Origin: Bacteroidota bacterium
GTDB taxonomy: Bacteria > Bacteroidota > Bacteroidia > UBA7662
Direction of reading: 5' to 3'
DNA length: 39,618 nt
NCBI GenBank assembly: GCA_005799025.1
Contig: SYHX01000072.1
Location: 1 to 39,618, forward strand
Part shown: in pieces, positions 10,212-19,719 of the stretch
Numbering within the stretch: the first letter of the stretch is position 1
Layout of the letters: the number at the start of each line of letters is the position of its first letter
Notes under the pieces: generated by a model
Seen by the model: only the letters and a program-made list of their open reading frames with translations
What the model was told of the DNA's origin: nothing
The model's database searches: none
Translations under genes and position numbers: made by a program

Positions 10212-10730
10212 ATGTCAACTACAGATATTCGGCGCGTTAAAGCCAGCGAGATTGAGCTCAAAGACCGTTTGGTTGCCGTTCAAAGGGTCGCCAAGGTGAC
10301 CAAAGGAGGGCGTACTTTTTCCTTTTCGGCCATCGTGGTGGTCGGTGATGAGCAAGGCATCGTGGGATATGGTCTTGGCAAAGCCAAGGAAGTTTCAGAA
10401 GCCATTGCCAAAGGCATCGATGATGCCAAAAAGTCGCTGATCAAGGTACCTATTTACAAGGGCACCATCCCGCATGACGCAGAAGGCAAATTTGGTGGAG
10501 GTTTGGTTTACATAAAGCCCGCATCGCACGGTACTGGAGTTATCGCTGGTGGTGCTATGCGTGCGGTATTGGAAAGCGCAGGTATTACCGACGTTCTCGC
10601 CAAATCCAAAGGTTCATCTAACCCGCACAATGTGGTGAAGGCCACAATCGCAGCATTAGGCGCCTTAAGGGATCCACACACAGTTTCTCAACAGCGCTCT
10701 ATTCCAATTTCCAAAGTTTTCAACGGTTAA
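10212..10730 (+). CDS. rpsE: 30S ribosomal protein S5
   Basis: Small-subunit protein important for decoding accuracy; 172 residues. The double-stranded-RNA-binding N-terminal domain reads [20 protein letters not shown] and the second domain contains [19 protein letters not shown] and [12 protein letters not shown]. It starts 18 bases after rplR and ends 14 bases before rpmD. Confidence 0.97.
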   Translation: MSTTDIRRVKASEIELKDRLVAVQRVAKVTKGGRTFSFSAIVVVGDEQGIVGYGLGKAKEVSEAIAKGIDDAKKSLIKVPIYKGTIPHDAEGKFGGGLVYIKPASHGTGVIAGGAMRAVLESAGITDVLAKSKGSSNPHNVVKATIAALGALRDPHTVSQQRSIPISKVFNG

Positions 10731-10744
10731 TCCCCTAATAGACA

Positions 10745-10924
10745 ATGGCTACGTACCAAATTACCCAAGTCAAAAGCGCAATTGGCCGAACAGAACGCCA
10801 GAAGCGTACCCTTATCGCATTGGGGCTGAAGAAGAACCAAACATCGGTCCGTCACGAAGGCACCCCTCAGGTGCTCGGCATGCTGGCCAAAGTTCAACAT
10901 TTGATCAAAATTGAGGAGATTTAA
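10745..10924 (+). CDS. rpmD: 50S ribosomal protein L30
   Basis: Short large-subunit protein of 59 residues, read directly from the sequence: it begins MATYQITQVKSAIGRTERQK and ends AKVQHLIKIEEI. The motif QVKSxIGR followed by TLxALGLKKxxxSVRHEGTPQVLGM is typical of bacterial L30. It fits between rpsE and rplO, leaving two bases before rplO. Confidence 0.95.
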   Translation: MATYQITQVKSAIGRTERQKRTLIALGLKKNQTSVRHEGTPQVLGMLAKVQHLIKIEEI

Positions 10925-10926
10925 TT

Positions 10927-11382
10927 ATGGACCTAAGCAAATTGATGCCTGCAGAAGGCAGCGTACACAAAACCAAACGCATTGGTCGGGGCGAAGGTTC
11001 CGGTAGAGGAGGTACCTCCACCAAAGGCCACAAAGGCGCCCAGGCCCGTACGGGTTATTCTTCAAAACCTGGTTTTGAAGGTGGTCAGATGCCACTCAAA
11101 TTGCGTGTTCCCAAATTCGGTTTCAAAAGCCGAAACCGCGTGGAATACATTGCGGTGAATTTAGACCAGTTACAATCCCTTTGCGAGGAGCATGGAGCCA
11201 GCGTGATGAACCCGGCTTTCTTTGCAGAACATGGTTTTGGCGCATCAAGGGGTAGCCGTATCAAAATTCTTGGTCGCGGGGAATTGAACAAAGCCATTCA
11301 AGTGGAAGCCCATGCCTTCAGCGCCTCAGCCAAAGCCAGAATTGAGGCCGCAGGAGGTTCGGTTAGTGCTTTAGGGGCCTAA
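10927..11382 (+). CDS. rplO: 50S ribosomal protein L15
   Basis: Late-assembly large-subunit protein; 151 residues. The Gly/Arg/Lys-rich N-terminus (RIGRGEGSGRGGTSTKGHKG) and GFEGGQMPLKLRVPKFGFK are hallmarks. Directly followed by secY after 11 bases. Confidence 0.97.
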   Translation: MDLSKLMPAEGSVHKTKRIGRGEGSGRGGTSTKGHKGAQARTGYSSKPGFEGGQMPLKLRVPKFGFKSRNRVEYIAVNLDQLQSLCEEHGASVMNPAFFAEHGFGASRGSRIKILGRGELNKAIQVEAHAFSASAKARIEAAGGSVSALGA

Positions 11383-11393
11383 AAATTGAAGAT

Positions 11394-12761
11394 ATGAACA
11401 AAATAATCCAGACCATAAGGAACATATTCCGAATCGAGGAACTAAAGGATCGAATTCTTTTGACTTTTGGTTTGTTGCTGGTTTACCGGCTTGGTTCCTA
11501 CGTAGTATTACCCGGGATTGACCCTGTGATTTTGGAACAAATGAATCCAACTGGTGGATCTGCGGGATTGACGGGTTTGATTGACCTTTTTGCGGGGGGT
11601 GCCTTTTCAAGAGCATCTATTTTCGCATTAGGGATTATGCCTTATATCTCTGCCTCCATTGTGGTACAGTTAATGGGAATGGTTATTCCCACTTTTCAGA
11701 AAATGATGAAAGAGGGCGAAAGTGGACGAAACAAAATCAATCAGATAACCCGTTACCTTACGATTGCGGTTACCGCAGCTCAGGCTTTTGGTTTCCTGAT
11801 CAACCTCAAAGGTCAGTCATTGGATGCCATTATTTTGCGTAGCGGTGACAATCTAGATTTGTCGTTCGTATTATCCACTGTCTTGGTTCTCACCGCAGGT
11901 ACAATGTTCGTAATGTGGCTCGGTGAGAAAATCACCGACAGAGGTCTTGGTAACGGAACCTCCCTGATCATAATGGTTGGGATTATTGCACAGCTTCCAG
12001 ATGCCTTGATTGCTGAATTTCAATTCCGATCAGGTTCTGGGGGTGGTGGTTTGATTCCATTCTTGGTGGAAATTGCTTTGCTTGCTGTAGTGGTAGGTCT
12101 AACCATACTCCTTGTTCAAGGAACCAGAAAAATCCCATTGCAGGTCGCCAAAAGAGTGGTGGGTAACCGTGTTTATGGTGGCAAGCCCCAAAGTGTTCCC
12201 ATCAAAGTAAATGCTGCCGGCGTTATGCCGATCATCTTTGCTCAGGCCATCATGTTTCTCCCTACAACCATTGCTCAGTTTTTCCCAGATTCTGATTTCA
12301 GTGCTGGTGTTATGGCAGCCTTTGTGGATTATACCGGGGTCACCTACAATATTGTTTTAGCTTTGCTCATTGTGGTCTTTACTTATTTCTACACTTCCCT
12401 CTCGGTTAATGCCAACCAGATGTCTGAAGATCTCAAGCGAAATGGTGCATTTATCCCCGGGGTGAAACCTGGGCGTAGTACAGCCGATTATATTGACGAT
12501 GTTTTGGCCCGAATCACTTTGCCCGGGTCGCTGTTTTTGGCTGCCGTTGCTATATTACCCGCGATTGCTATCATCTTGGGTGTGAATTCGCAGTTCGCTC
12601 AATTCTTTGGCGGTACATCCCTTTTAATCCTTGTGGGTGTTATTCTAGACAGTTTGGCACAGATAGAAACTCACTTGTTGAACCGTCATTATGATGGCTT
12701 GATGAAATCAGGTCGCATCAAAGGCAGGTCAAATAATATTATGGAGGGCCCCCGCGCTTAA
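11394..12761 (+). CDS. secY: Preprotein translocase subunit SecY
   Basis: Channel-forming subunit of the SecYEG translocon in the inner membrane; 455 residues with about ten hydrophobic segments. The first spans about 22-40, and the plug region follows it. The signature [12 protein letters not shown] lies at about residues 181-192, and the cytoplasmic loop [20 protein letters not shown] is present. It follows rplO as usual. In many Bacteroidota map (methionine aminopeptidase) comes next; here infA follows directly after eight bases. Confidence 0.97.
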   Translation: MNKIIQTIRNIFRIEELKDRILLTFGLLLVYRLGSYVVLPGIDPVILEQMNPTGGSAGLTGLIDLFAGGAFSRASIFALGIMPYISASIVVQLMGMVIPTFQKMMKEGESGRNKINQITRYLTIAVTAAQAFGFLINLKGQSLDAIILRSGDNLDLSFVLSTVLVLTAGTMFVMWLGEKITDRGLGNGTSLIIMVGIIAQLPDALIAEFQFRSGSGGGGLIPFLVEIALLAVVVGLTILLVQGTRKIPLQVAKRVVGNRVYGGKPQSVPIKVNAAGVMPIIFAQAIMFLPTTIAQFFPDSDFSAGVMAAFVDYTGVTYNIVLALLIVVFTYFYTSLSVNANQMSEDLKRNGAFIPGVKPGRSTADYIDDVLARITLPGSLFLAAVAILPAIAIILGVNSQFAQFFGGTSLLILVGVILDSLAQIETHLLNRHYDGLMKSGRIKGRSNNIMEGPRA

Positions 12762-12769
12762 TTCAACCT

Positions 12770-12985
12770 ATGGCCAAGCAAACCTCAATCAAACAAGATG
12801 GTACCATATTGGAAGCCCTGTCCAACGCCATGTTCCGAGTGGAACTTGAAAACGGACATGTCGTTATCTGCCATATTTCAGGTAAAATGAGGATGCATTA
12901 CATCAAAATTCTTCCTGGCGACAAGGTTCAGGTGGAAATGTCACCCTATGATCTCACCAAAGGCCGTATTTGTTACCGCTACTAA
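12770..12985 (+). CDS. infA: Translation initiation factor IF-1
   Basis: Cytoplasmic OB-fold factor that binds the 30S A site; 71 residues, the standard length. The sequence [20 protein letters not shown] and the end [15 protein letters not shown] are diagnostic. The second residues MAKQTSIKQ are typical of the phylum. It is separated from rpmJ by 100 bases, one of the longest gaps in the operon. Confidence 0.97.
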   Translation: MAKQTSIKQDGTILEALSNAMFRVELENGHVVICHISGKMRMHYIKILPGDKVQVEMSPYDLTKGRICYRY

Positions 12986-13085
12986 TCATTAACCGCTGTC
13001 TGTATAGAAAGATTCATCTAAATAAAAGTAAAGAGTTTTTATTTTCCCCCATTCAACAACACCCAAGCATTTCAACCGAGGACCC

Positions 13086-13202
13086 ATGAAAGTCAAAACC
13101 TCCGTCAAAAAAAGAAGCATAGAGTGCAAAGTGGTTCGCCGCAAAGGCAAGCTCTATGTCATCAACAAGAAGAACCCAAAGTTTAAACAAAGACAAGGAT
13201 AA
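13086..13202 (+). CDS. rpmJ: 50S ribosomal protein L36, reduced zinc site
   Basis: Thirty-eight residues, read directly from the sequence, beginning [20 protein letters not shown] and ending [11 protein letters not shown]. Zinc-binding L36 proteins carry three cysteines and one histidine; here only one cysteine (Cys14) remains, and the residues at the other positions are Ser/Ile, Asn and Phe. It is therefore unlikely to bind zinc. It lies four bases before rpsM. Confidence 0.95.
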   Translation: MKVKTSVKKRSIECKVVRRKGKLYVINKKNPKFKQRQG

Positions 13203-13206
13203 TATT

Positions 13207-13584
13207 ATGGCAAGGATAGCTGGTATTGATTTACCCCGCAACAAAAGAGGCGAAATTGGCCTCACCTACATCTACGGAATAGGGAGATCATCCTCAAGAA
13301 AAATCCTAACCAATGCTGGTGTGGATATGAATACCAAAGTAGGTGAATGGTCAGACGAACAATTGAATGTTATTCGAAAGCTCATAACGGACGAGTTCCG
13401 TGTCGAGGGTGAATTGCGTTCGGAAGTTCAGTTGAATATCAAGCGACTCATGGACATCGGATGTTACCGGGGTCAGCGCCATCGTAAAGGATTGCCTTTG
13501 CGCGGTCAGCGTACCAAAAACAATTCCCGCACAAGGAAGGGTAAGCGTAAGACCGTGGCCAACAAGAAAAAAGTAACTAAATAA
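13207..13584 (+). CDS. rpsM: 30S ribosomal protein S13
   Basis: Head protein that contacts the P-site tRNA and S19; 125 residues from the ATG at 13207. The frame is open back to 13156 inside rpmJ, but the family N-terminus is [40 protein letters not shown] is the conserved C-terminal part. The start follows AATATT directly, a clear example of the A/T-rich start context here. Confidence 0.97.
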   Translation: MARIAGIDLPRNKRGEIGLTYIYGIGRSSSRKILTNAGVDMNTKVGEWSDEQLNVIRKLITDEFRVEGELRSEVQLNIKRLMDIGCYRGQRHRKGLPLRGQRTKNNSRTRKGKRKTVANKKKVTK

Positions 13585-13624
13585 TATCTGTCATTTTTGA
13601 TCATAATCATCTCAAAAAACTCCA

Positions 13625-14014
13625 ATGGCCAAATCAACCAAAGTCGTTAAGAAGCGCGTTGTTCGCGTGGATTCAACCGGACAGATTCATGTGCATTCGA
13701 CATTCAATAACATCATTGTGTCGGTAACTAATTCCGAAGGGCAGGTGATTTCTTGGGCCTCTGCCGGTAAAGCAGGCTTCAAAGGTTCCAAAAAGAACAC
13801 CCCGTATGCTGCCCTGGTCGCAGCTTCAGATTGCGCCAAGGTTGCTTACGATTTGGGAATGCGTCGTGCGGAGGTTTTCGTGAAAGGTCCTGGTGCAGGT
13901 CGTGAGTCTGCCATTCGTGCGGTTGCTACTATTGGCATTGAAGTGACTGCGATCAATGATGTTACTCCAATGCCGCATAACGGTTGCCGTCCCGCCAAAC
14001 GTCGTCGCGTTTAA
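13625..14014 (+). CDS. rpsK: 30S ribosomal protein S11
   Basis: Platform protein that helps form the mRNA exit channel; 129 residues. [20 protein letters not shown] and the C-terminal [20 protein letters not shown] are near-universal S11 sequence. It sits between rpsM and rpsD in the alpha block. Confidence 0.98.
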   Translation: MAKSTKVVKKRVVRVDSTGQIHVHSTFNNIIVSVTNSEGQVISWASAGKAGFKGSKKNTPYAALVAASDCAKVAYDLGMRRAEVFVKGPGAGRESAIRAVATIGIEVTAINDVTPMPHNGCRPAKRRRV

Positions 14015-14057
14015 ATCTTTGTTATTTATTTATTTGCTATAAACAATAATTACTATC

Positions 14058-14666
14058 ATGGCCAGATACACCGGTCCCAAAACCAAAGTTGCCCGTCGCT
14101 TCAAAGAACCCATCTTTGGACCTGACAAAATTTTGCAAAAGAAGCAATATGGACCAGGCCAGCACGGCCCATCCAAGCGTTCTCCCAAAAAGTCGGAATA
14201 TGCCGTACAGTTGGGTGAAAAGCAAAAGGTTAAGTATACCTACGGTGTCCTCGAGCGTCAGTTTTCCTTGACTTTTGACAAGGCCAACCGCAAGAAGGGC
14301 AGTACCGGTGAAAATCTCCTTAAATTCTTGGAGGCTCGTTTGGATAATACCGTATTCCGTTTGGGCATAGCGCCCACTAGAGAGGCGGCACGTCAACTCG
14401 TATCCCACCGACATATCGTTGTTAACGGGAAGGTTGTCAATATTCCATCATACCAATTACATCCGGGCGATTATGTAGGTGTTCGCGAGAAGTCCAAAAA
14501 TTTAGAGGTTATTGTAGACGCCGTTGGCGCCAAGATGGTTTCCAAGTTCAATTGGCTCGAATGGAGTAAGGAGAAGATGGAAGGGCGTTTCGTGGATTTC
14601 CCGGAGCGTGATCAAATTCCAGAGAACATCAAAGAGCAGCTTATCGTCGAATTGTATTCCAAGTAA
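14058..14666 (+). CDS. rpsD: 30S ribosomal protein S4
   Basis: Primary 16S rRNA-binding protein; 202 residues. The N-terminus [18 protein letters not shown] lacks a CxxC zinc site. The S4 RNA-binding domain includes [20 protein letters not shown] and [17 protein letters not shown]. In E. coli S4 represses the alpha operon; I cannot identify a matching RNA pseudoknot here. Confidence 0.97.
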   Translation: MARYTGPKTKVARRFKEPIFGPDKILQKKQYGPGQHGPSKRSPKKSEYAVQLGEKQKVKYTYGVLERQFSLTFDKANRKKGSTGENLLKFLEARLDNTVFRLGIAPTREAARQLVSHRHIVVNGKVVNIPSYQLHPGDYVGVREKSKNLEVIVDAVGAKMVSKFNWLEWSKEKMEGRFVDFPERDQIPENIKEQLIVELYSK

Positions 14667-14692
14667 TTTTTTTCTGAATCTAAATATTTTCC

Positions 14693-15685
14693 ATGTCTGT
14701 AATTGTTTTCCAGAAACCTGAGAAGGTTATCATGCATAAAGCCAATGACTTTCAAGGCTCTTTCGAGTTTAAGCCTCTTGAACCTGGCTATGGAGTAACC
14801 ATTGGTAATGCGTTGCGTAGGATTTTACTGTCCTCCTTGCAGGGTTATGCTATTTCCTCTATCCGGATTCCCGGTGTTGATCATGAATTTTCCACAATAA
14901 AGGGGGTTGTTGAAGATGTGATTGAACTCATTCTTAACCTCAAACAGGTGCGTTTCAAGCCCGTGGATGAGGCTATAGATGGGGAGAAAGTCATTTTGAT
15001 CCTCAAAGGAAAAGACTCTTTCATGGCGGGGGATATTGAGCAATTTTCAAGCAATTTCAAAATCTTGAATCCTGATTTACAGATTTGCACCATGGATGGA
15101 AAAATTACCCTAGAGTTGGAGCTAACCATTCGCAAGGGTAGAGGATATGTTGCGGCTGAGGATAACAAAACTGAGGAGGGCTTGTTGGGTTTAATTCCAA
15201 TTGATTCGGTGTTTACGCCTGTGAAAAATGTAAAGTACCAGATTGAAAATACCCGCGTAGAACAGAAAACAGACTATGAAAAATTGCTGTTAGATGTTGT
15301 GACAGATGGCTCAATTCATCCGGAAGAGGCCCTAAAAGAAGCAGCACGGATTTTGATTCAACACTTTGCTTTGTTTTCGGATGAAACCATGGCTCTTGAA
15401 ATCGCTGGTGATGACCAGGCCTTGGTAATTGATGAAGATTTTTTGGCAAAGCGTAAGCTTCTTAAATCCAACCTTAGTGATATGAATTTATCGGTGAGGG
15501 CGTACAACTGCCTCAAGGCAGCTGAAATTCGGACTTTGGCTGATTTGGTCAAATTTGACATCGCTGATTTGCTTAAATTCCGCAACTTTGGTCGCAAATC
15601 TCTCACCGAACTCGAAGATTTGGTTCGTGAAAAAGGCTTGACTTTTGGAATGGACATTCACAAATACAAACTAGACGAAGATTAA
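14693..15685 (+). CDS. rpoA: RNA polymerase alpha subunit
   Basis: Alpha subunit, scaffold for core RNA polymerase assembly; 330 residues. The N-terminal dimerisation domain contains [20 protein letters not shown]. The C-terminal domain from about residue 260 to 320 binds UP elements and activators ([20 protein letters not shown] and [13 protein letters not shown]). It is encoded between rpsD and rplQ, the standard alpha-operon order. Confidence 0.98.
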   Translation: MSVIVFQKPEKVIMHKANDFQGSFEFKPLEPGYGVTIGNALRRILLSSLQGYAISSIRIPGVDHEFSTIKGVVEDVIELILNLKQVRFKPVDEAIDGEKVILILKGKDSFMAGDIEQFSSNFKILNPDLQICTMDGKITLELELTIRKGRGYVAAEDNKTEEGLLGLIPIDSVFTPVKNVKYQIENTRVEQKTDYEKLLLDVVTDGSIHPEEALKEAARILIQHFALFSDETMALEIAGDDQALVIDEDFLAKRKLLKSNLSDMNLSVRAYNCLKAAEIRTLADLVKFDIADLLKFRNFGRKSLTELEDLVREKGLTFGMDIHKYKLDED

Positions 15686-15696
15686 TCCCCCTAGCT

Positions 15697-16368
15697 ATGC
15701 GTCACGGAAACAGCATTAACCACTTGAGTCGTACCTACGGGCATCGCAAAGCGATGTTACGGAACATGGCCGTCTCTTTGATTCTTAACAAAAGAATCAA
15801 CACTACTTTGGCTAAAGCCAAGGAATTGCGCAAATTTGTAGAGCCTGTTTTGACACGGTCCAAAGCGGACACGATGCACAATCGCCGTATGGTTTTTGCG
15901 GATTTGCAAGACAAAGAAGCCGTGAAGGAACTTTTTGGTCAGGTTGCCGAAAAGATCGCGACTCGGCCTGGTGGGTACACCCGAATTATCAAAACTGGAT
16001 TCCGTTTGGGCGATGCCGCTGAAATGTGCATGATGGAGTTGGTGGATTTTAACGAGCTATTGTTAGCCGATTCAGCATCACGAAAAGTCAAAACTACACG
16101 TCGTAGTCGCTCATCATCCTCCAAGAAGATTGCAAGTGCTGCAACGCCTGCCCCAGCGATGGGTCAAGCCAATGTTGAAGAAGAAACAGTTCCAGGTCTT
16201 GTCAGCCAATCCCCTGTGGATGAAACCCCATTGGATGTAGCGGTTGACGTCGAAGAAATCCCTGTGGCAGCAATTTCTGACGACGATTCTGCTGTTGAAT
16301 CCACTTCTGCAGAGATTTCGGAATTAGAGGAAGGTAAAGCAGCAGAAGACGACAGCAAGGAGGCCTAA
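15697..16368 (+). CDS. rplQ: 50S ribosomal protein L17 with long acidic tail
   Basis: L17 lies near the peptide exit tunnel. The first 120 or so of 223 residues are a normal L17 ([20 protein letters not shown], then [20 protein letters not shown]). A short basic serine-rich linker ([11 protein letters not shown]) then leads into about 90 residues rich in Ala, Glu, Asp, Val and Ser that look disordered and acidic. Extended L17 is known in Bacteroidota, but this tail is long. It is the last gene of the ribosomal run; a 109-base gap follows before carA. Confidence 0.96.
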   Translation: MRHGNSINHLSRTYGHRKAMLRNMAVSLILNKRINTTLAKAKELRKFVEPVLTRSKADTMHNRRMVFADLQDKEAVKELFGQVAEKIATRPGGYTRIIKTGFRLGDAAEMCMMELVDFNELLLADSASRKVKTTRRSRSSSSKKIASAATPAPAMGQANVEEETVPGLVSQSPVDETPLDVAVDVEEIPVAAISDDDSAVESTSAEISELEEGKAAEDDSKEA

Positions 16369-16461
16369 GGGATTCTCGCCAATCTTCGGCAGGGATTAGT
16401 TTTTCTTTCAATATTTCGACTCTCTTCTTTGGAGGGGAGGATATCCACGGGTCTTTGGCTG

Positions 16462-16469
16462 TATTTTTG
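16462..16469 (+). promoter_or_regulatory. Candidate -7 promoter element (TAnnTTTG) before carA
   Basis: TATTTTTG matches the Bacteroidota -7 consensus TAnnTTTG at all fixed positions. It ends eight bases before the carA ATG, so a transcript from it would have a leader of only a few bases. I see no TTG at the usual 17-23 base spacing upstream (the nearest TTTG, at 16428, is 30 bases away), so this is a half-supported site. Confidence 0.4.
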
Positions 16470-16477
16470 GCTATACT

Positions 16478-17611
16478 ATGTCTCTTCTTACCCCAACGCT
16501 TGGAACACTTGTACTGGCAGATGGGAATTGTTTTGAAGGCAAAATCATAGGGGCCGACCTAGGTATTAGAGGAGGTGAACTTTGCTTCAATACCGGGATG
16601 ACCGGTTACCAAGAAATGTTCACCGACCCCTCCTACAAGGGGCAGTTGTTAATCCACAATTTTGTTCATTTGGGTAATTATGGGGCCTATGCCTCGGATA
16701 CGGAGTCTTCAGAGGTGCAGATCAGCGGGGTAATTGCACGGAAGTTTTCGAATAAGCATTCTAGGCTCATGGCTGATGATTCTCTCGCCGATTACATGGT
16801 TGTCCAAGGAGTTATGGGAATCGAGGGGATCGATACCAGAGCGCTGGTACGACATGTTCGGAGTTATGGGGCGATGAACGCCGTGATCGTATCGGCCTCG
16901 GCAGGCTCGGATCGTTTGGATATAGGAAACCATGCCTTGAGCATTTTACCCGCAATGTCCGGATTGAATTTGGCATCACAGGTGAGCACGCCAACCCCTT
17001 ATAAGTTATTGCCTGAGACCATGGAAGGCAATGCTGTTCAAGCTCCATTGATTAGGGTGGCGGTGATAGATTACGGGGTCAAACGAAATATGTTACAACA
17101 TTTGCGTCAACGTGGCTGTGAACTCATGGTGTTCCCCTCATCCTCTACATTGGATCAAATCCTGGATTATGCTCCCCACGGCGTAATGTTGTCTAACGGG
17201 CCTGGGGATCCATCGGCAATGGATCGGGAAGTTCAGGTGGTGAAGGATTTGGTAAATCGACTCCCAGTCTTTGGGATTTGTTTGGGACATCAACTTTTGG
17301 CTCGTGCTGCTGGGTTGAAGACATTCAAAATGCATAACGGCCATCGAGGTTCCAACCATCCTGTTCGGAATCTTCGTCGCAACCACTCTGAAATTACTGC
17401 CCAGAATCATGGATTTGCCGTAGAGACGGAAACCCTGTCGGAGCATCCGTATGTTGAATTAACCCATATTAACCTTAATGATCACACAGTTGAAGGAATT
17501 GCTTGGAAAGATCGCCCAGCGTTTTCGGTACAATACCATCCAGAGGCTAATCCGGGCCCACATGATTCTTTGTATCTCTTCGATGATTTCGTCAATAGCA
17601 TGAAGTCTTGA
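16478..17611 (+). CDS. carA: Carbamoyl-phosphate synthase small (glutaminase) subunit
   Basis: Hydrolyses glutamine and passes ammonia to CarB to make carbamoyl phosphate for pyrimidines and arginine. It has 377 residues. The N-terminal small-subunit domain (FNTGMTGYQEMFTDPSYKGQ) is followed by a class I glutamine amidotransferase domain with nucleophile Cys268 in GICLGHQ and the His354/Glu356 pair in YHPE, so it looks active. carB is not in the window. It lies after rplQ, a linkage I associate with Bacteroidota. The product links to pyrB, pyrR and pyrE elsewhere in this window. Confidence 0.97.
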   Translation: MSLLTPTLGTLVLADGNCFEGKIIGADLGIRGGELCFNTGMTGYQEMFTDPSYKGQLLIHNFVHLGNYGAYASDTESSEVQISGVIARKFSNKHSRLMADDSLADYMVVQGVMGIEGIDTRALVRHVRSYGAMNAVIVSASAGSDRLDIGNHALSILPAMSGLNLASQVSTPTPYKLLPETMEGNAVQAPLIRVAVIDYGVKRNMLQHLRQRGCELMVFPSSSTLDQILDYAPHGVMLSNGPGDPSAMDREVQVVKDLVNRLPVFGICLGHQLLARAAGLKTFKMHNGHRGSNHPVRNLRRNHSEITAQNHGFAVETETLSEHPYVELTHINLNDHTVEGIAWKDRPAFSVQYHPEANPGPHDSLYLFDDFVNSMKS

Positions 17612-17623
17612 TTTATTTTATAA

Positions 17624-18937
<1,314 letters not shown>

Positions 18938-19008
18938 AAGAAATACAATTGATTTTATCATATTATCAATCTAAGACATTGTAAATTCTTTTCTTCAATA
19001 ATTTTATT

Positions 19009-19311
19009 TTGGTTCGCCTCAAAAAAATATTCCTTAATCGTTTTTTCTTGTCGGGGCTCGCCTTTGTGGTTTGGTTTGTGTTCTTGGATGAATATAATTA
19101 TTGGGGACAAAGAGAAGTCATTCAGGATTTGAATGATTTAAAGAATCAGCAACAATACTACGATTCATCAATTCGACTCATGAATCACGAAAAGGCTGCT
19201 CTTGAATCGGATACCCTCCTACTTGAAAGGTTAGCTCGTGAAAAGTTTAGAATGTACAAGCCCGGCGAATCTGTATTTTGGTTCCCAGATTCATCGTTTA
19301 CGCAAAATTAA
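19009..19311 (+). CDS. FtsB/DivIC-like septum formation initiator
   Basis: Small bitopic membrane protein of 100 residues. One hydrophobic segment lies at about residues 11-25 (FFLSGLAFVVWFVFL), followed by a predicted coiled coil (about 35-75) and the FtsB-like end LLERLAREKFRMYKPGE. FtsB/DivIC proteins link FtsL and FtsQ in the divisome and help trigger septal wall synthesis. The chosen start is TTG, because no ATG or GTG fits before the membrane segment. It follows eno, a linkage shared with other Bacteroidota and some proteobacteria (eno-ftsB). Confidence 0.85.
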   Translation: MVRLKKIFLNRFFLSGLAFVVWFVFLDEYNYWGQREVIQDLNDLKNQQQYYDSSIRLMNHEKAALESDTLLLERLAREKFRMYKPGESVFWFPDSSFTQN

Positions 19312-19340
19312 GTTTAACCTATCCAAAGGATATAAAATCC

Positions 19341-19348
19341 TAATTTTG
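19341..19348 (+). promoter_or_regulatory. Candidate -7 promoter element (TAnnTTTG) in the 19.3-kb gap
   Basis: TAATTTTG is a perfect match to TAnnTTTG, 30 bases after the ftsB stop, where no downstream + strand gene exists until phoH at 23743. No TTG at 17-23 bases upstream was found. If used, transcription would begin near 19354 and would run into the structured region described next. Confidence 0.35.
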
Positions 19349-19354
19349 GAGAGA

Positions 19355-19700
19355 GAATCTTGGTTGCAAGAGTCGAGGGGGAATAAGGTAATGTTGTTAG
19401 TGAAAATGTAAACTTGGTGCCGGATAGATTTTAATATAATTTATTTTAAGGACTATGATTTGGAAAATCCTGATGAAATCACAATCCGAGGAATGAAATC
19501 CAAATAGAGTTGCTTCAAAAACAAGGCAGTGGCTGGCCTAAAGGAAAGAGCGGGTAGCCGTTGATTTCCTTTAGTGTTTGCGTGAAGGGTGGTGAACTGC
19601 TCACTTGTTCTTTAAACCCACACGGTCGCTAGGATTTCAAGCTTGGGGGGTGGATTACTAAGCGCCCAAATCAAGACCGGACCAAGTGCGCAAATTTTTA
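19355..19700 (+). ncRNA. Candidate structured RNA of unknown family
   Basis: This fills most of the only gap above 300 bases (19312-19719), between the converging ftsB and von Willebrand genes; no protein frame is credible in it. Nested complementary segments would fold it into a long rod: 19413-19418/19681-19686 and 19420-19423/19677-19680; 19456-19463/19666-19673 (8 pairs); 19483-19487/19652-19656; 19494-19501/19632-19639 (8 pairs); 19520-19525/19604-19609; and apical hairpin 19538-19547/19565-19574 (10 pairs). A T-rich stretch (19694-19704) could end it. A rod with an internal bubble is the general plan of 6S RNA, but I see no sequence that proves that. I find no RNase P, tmRNA or SRP signature. 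The boundaries are guesses and the strand is inferred only from the upstream -7 element. Chance pairing is possible. Confidence 0.3.
19538..19574. repeat. Inverted repeat, 10-base arms
   Basis: CTAAAGGAAA at 19538-19547 and its exact reverse complement at 19565-19574 enclose a 17-base loop that itself can pair CGG with CCG. It is not followed by a T run on the + strand and is not GC-rich, so it does not look like an intrinsic terminator. It would be the tip of the candidate RNA. Confidence 0.8.
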
Positions 19701-19719
19701 TTTTACTATCTAAAGAAGG

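Noticed and set aside
14037-14414. 125-codon - strand frame across rpsD
   Set aside because: Antisense shadow of S4.
16369-16440. Intrinsic terminator after rplQ
   Set aside because: The best hairpin (GCC with GGC around 16379-16391) has only three or four pairs and the following T run is broken and distant.
19435-19440. E. coli-type -10 box TATAAT inside the gap
   Set aside because: The phylum's main sigma factor uses TAnnTTTG; this TATAAT lies in A/T-rich sequence where such matches are common by chance.
19456-19673. RNase P RNA, tmRNA or SRP RNA in the 19.3-19.7 kb gap
   Set aside because: None of the conserved pieces I know is present: no GGAAAGUCC-type RNase P block, no tRNA-like ends of tmRNA, no GGAAG-type SRP loop.
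19413-19686. Miniature inverted-repeat element with CTTGGT...ACCAAG ends
   Set aside because: No target-site duplication flanks the ends and no second copy is seen in this window, so I kept it only as an alternative reading of the RNA candidate.
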